Assembly (NCBI GenBank): GCA_964548595.1
Contig: CAZJQO010000004.1
Span: forward strand, 1-15,495
DNA length: 15,495 nt
Direction of reading: 5' to 3'
Source: JAJYVH01 sp964548595
GTDB lineage: Archaea > Micrarchaeota > Micrarchaeia > Micrarchaeales > CABMGC01
Below the pieces are notes generated by a model that was given only the letters and a program-made list of their open reading frames with translations, was not told the DNA's origin and searched no databases. This document shows positions 14,573 to 15,495 of the stretch, piece after piece; position 1 is the first letter of the stretch; every line of letters begins with the position of its first letter. Both the position numbers and the translations under genes were made by a program.

Positions 14573-14578
14573 TTAAAA
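14573..14578 (+). promoter_or_regulatory. TATA box of the small coupled gene pair
   Basis: TTTAAA within GCTTTAAAAGCG. Its centre is 25-26 bp before ATG 14601, which predicts a leaderless mRNA and supports that start codon. Confidence 0.6.
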
Positions 14579-14600
14579 GCGTGAGTTACGAAACAACCCC

Positions 14601-14897
14601 ATGGAGAATCAAAAGAACACCAGCGAGACCAGTATGGTGAAGGAGGACAAGGGAACCGGCTATGGCAAAATACCTAAGTCTGCCGCCCAGCCAGTGGACC
14701 GCTTCGAACAGAACCTGATGGTTCCTCTTTGCGAGGAGAGCAGGAAGGCGCTCTTTGGAAGCGAGAGGAAGCAGTTTCCCGATCTGCAGACAGCCGTGAG
14801 AGACGGAAAGGCACGAACGGAGACACATGATGGCATGGCGGAAGAGGCATCGCTCGTGCAGGCCGAGAAAGAGCCGATGAGGCAGGATGGTATCTGA
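14601..14897 (+). CDS. Small hydrophilic protein of unknown function, first of a coupled pair
   Basis: 98 aa, rich in Glu, Lys, Gln and Met, with no membrane segment, signal or familiar motif. The N-terminal 25 and C-terminal 30 residues look disordered. The middle (about 33-65, RFEQNLMVPLCEESRKALFGS onward) may form helices. I do not recognise it. Coding is supported by the TATA box at the leaderless distance (14573-14578) and by the TGATG overlap with the next gene, which implies translational coupling. Codon use is less biased than in the neighbouring conserved genes. Confidence 0.6.
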   Translation: MENQKNTSETSMVKEDKGTGYGKIPKSAAQPVDRFEQNLMVPLCEESRKALFGSERKQFPDLQTAVRDGKARTETHDGMAEEASLVQAEKEPMRQDGI

Positions 14898-15181
14898 TGG
14901 CGATTGGCACCAGGAGCGAAGAAGAGCTGTTCAATAGGGCCAAAGCGATCTACGCGCTCGAGGACGGGTTCCTCTTCAGAAACCCAGAGGAGCGGGCGTG
15001 CGTGACTGTGCTGGAGCGGTACGACAAGGATTTCGAGAAGGGGGCGGAGGGCAGGCAGACGCTTAGGAAGTGCATAGTTGCGTTGGAGAGGCACAGAGAG
15101 GATGAGGGACGTGCAATCGAAGCGCGCATGGGCGAGAAAAAGGAAGGATTCACGCCCAATTATAATAATACTTGGCTCTAA
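14897..15181 (+). CDS. Small helical protein of unknown function, second of a coupled pair
   Basis: 94 aa, charged and predicted almost fully helical (residues about 7-80), with two Cys (35 and 59) and a disordered Asn/Tyr-rich end. No domain is recognised. Its ATG overlaps the stop of the previous gene (TGATG at 14895-14899), with GAGG at about 14879-14882 as a possible ribosome-binding site. The arrangement suggests the two products are made in fixed ratio and may bind each other. There is no similarity between them that I can see. Confidence 0.62.
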   Translation: MAIGTRSEEELFNRAKAIYALEDGFLFRNPEERACVTVLERYDKDFEKGAEGRQTLRKCIVALERHREDEGRAIEARMGEKKEGFTPNYNNTWL

Positions 15182-15329
15182 CTCATTGGAGCTGGAAATC
15201 ACACACGCCTCAGCGGTGGGAGCGTGCCACGCAGCATAAAATCTGCATTCTCATCAAAAGGAAAAAAGAGGAAAAGGGAGGCAAAAGCCTCCCTTTCAAC
15301 CGTAAGTTGCTACAGTGTTGCTGCCGAGC
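15182..15329. other. Intergenic region between convergent unknown gene and S-layer-like gene
   Basis: 148 bp with no supported gene. Its one clear element is the hairpin at 15273-15296. A/T content rises near 15235-15275. Confidence 0.5.
15257..15296 (-). terminator. Intrinsic-terminator-like hairpin with U-rich tail
   Basis: A perfect 10-bp stem, AAAGGGAGGC (15273-15282) with GCCTCCCTTT (15287-15296), closes a four-base loop. Read on the minus strand, 34 bp after the stop codon of the S-layer-like gene, it is followed by a T-rich tract (TTTTCCTCTTTTTTCC). That is the arrangement of a factor-independent terminator. On the plus strand the tail is weak, although it could also stop the coupled gene pair. 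Confidence 0.7.
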
Positions 15330-15495
15330 TTATGAGCTTGCCTGCGAGAGCAGCGCCTGTATGAACTGGTTGCCCGCGGTTACCGTCTGGTTTGCGCTGT
15401 AACCTGCCACCAGTATGCGGTTTGTGCCGAATGCCTGGTCTATTACAGAGCTTGCCCCGAACGTTGAGTTCAGGCTTGGGTTCTGCGCAAAGATC
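15330..15495 (-). CDS. C-terminal end of a secreted, possibly S-layer-like protein (gene runs off the window)
   Basis: Reading leftward from the window edge there is an open frame of 54 codons to a TAA at 15330-15332, with no start codon inside the window. The residues (FAQNPSLNSTFGASSVIDQA, then GTNRILVAGYSANQTV) include two N-X-S/T sequons, many Ser, Thr, Asn and Ala, and a strand reading RILVAGY. This composition is like that of archaeal surface or S-layer proteins near their C-terminus, but I cannot name a family. A terminator-like hairpin lies 34 bp downstream, which supports a real, probably highly expressed gene ending here. Confidence 0.65.
   Translation of the reverse strand, partial: IFAQNPSLNSTFGASSVIDQAFGTNRILVAGYSANQTVTAGNQFIQALLSQASS

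Noticed and set aside
14660..15202. Minus-strand open frame of 180 codons opposite the small coupled genes
   Set aside because: No promoter or Shine-Dalgarno at its start, whereas the plus-strand pair has a TATA box at the right spacing and a TGATG junction. Not fully excluded.
1..15495. CRISPR array, insertion sequence, rRNA, tRNA
   Set aside because: No regularly spaced repeats, no transposase motifs, no terminal inverted repeats and no tRNA or rRNA signatures on either strand by eye.

Overview
The window looks like a compact piece of an archaeal chromosome. The release factor aRF1 C-terminus, a histone-fold protein, an archaeal DnaG-type primase, an Hjc Holliday junction resolvase, an AglH/Alg7-type GlcNAc-1-phosphate transferase and a tricorn-factor-like M1 aminopeptidase all point to Archaea. 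Short genes, tiny or negative intergenic gaps, TATA boxes about 24-27 bp upstream of many start codons, a strong AUA preference for isoleucine and an archaeal parvulin fit a small-genome lineage. My guess is DPANN, perhaps Micrarchaeota, but the lineage is inferred and not proven. I see no insertion sequence, CRISPR array, rRNA or tRNA.

Layout. 1-290: end of aRF1 (+). 345-653: histone-fold protein with a basic C-terminal tail (+), overlapping tail-to-tail with AglH (584-1624, -). AglH is divergent from a membrane GT2/GT21-like glycosyltransferase (1705-2802, +). That gene meets the M1 aminopeptidase (2799-5333, -) with a 4-bp stop overlap. The aminopeptidase lies downstream of a Bcp-type peroxiredoxin (5340-5795, -) in an apparent operon. 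A shared AT-rich box then fires rightward into an unrecognised protein with two copies of a beta-rich domain (5854-6537, +). A membrane-inserted PLD-like protein (6542-7102, -) is divergent, across only 31 bp, from a VIT1/CCC1-type transporter (7134-7862, +). A tandem Lrp/AsnC-like regulator (7873-9045, +) and a parvulin (9189-9464, +) follow. A 156-bp hairpin-rich gap separates them from dnaG (9621-11072, -). hjc (11321-11752, +) is divergent from dnaG. Next comes a two-gene operon of glycoprotein-like membrane proteins (14456 to 11793, -), then two translationally coupled small unknown genes (14601-15181, +). The window ends in the tail of a secreted, S-layer-like protein (15330-15495, -) followed by an intrinsic-terminator-like hairpin.

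How it fits together. There are three themes: information processing (aRF1, histone, DnaG, Hjc), envelope and glycosylation (AglH, GT2, sequon-rich surface proteins, S-layer-like fragment), and metal, redox and protein quality (VIT, peroxiredoxin, aminopeptidase, parvulin). AglH would start the lipid-linked glycan that could decorate the dozens of N-X-S/T sequons in the surface proteins. The most notable unexplained items are four. One is the pair of membrane proteins sharing a four-cysteine extracytoplasmic module. Another is the PLD-like protein with a transmembrane insertion, bracketed by a 14-bp direct repeat. The third is the interlaced divergent promoter at 7103-7133. The last is the duplicated-domain protein at 5854.
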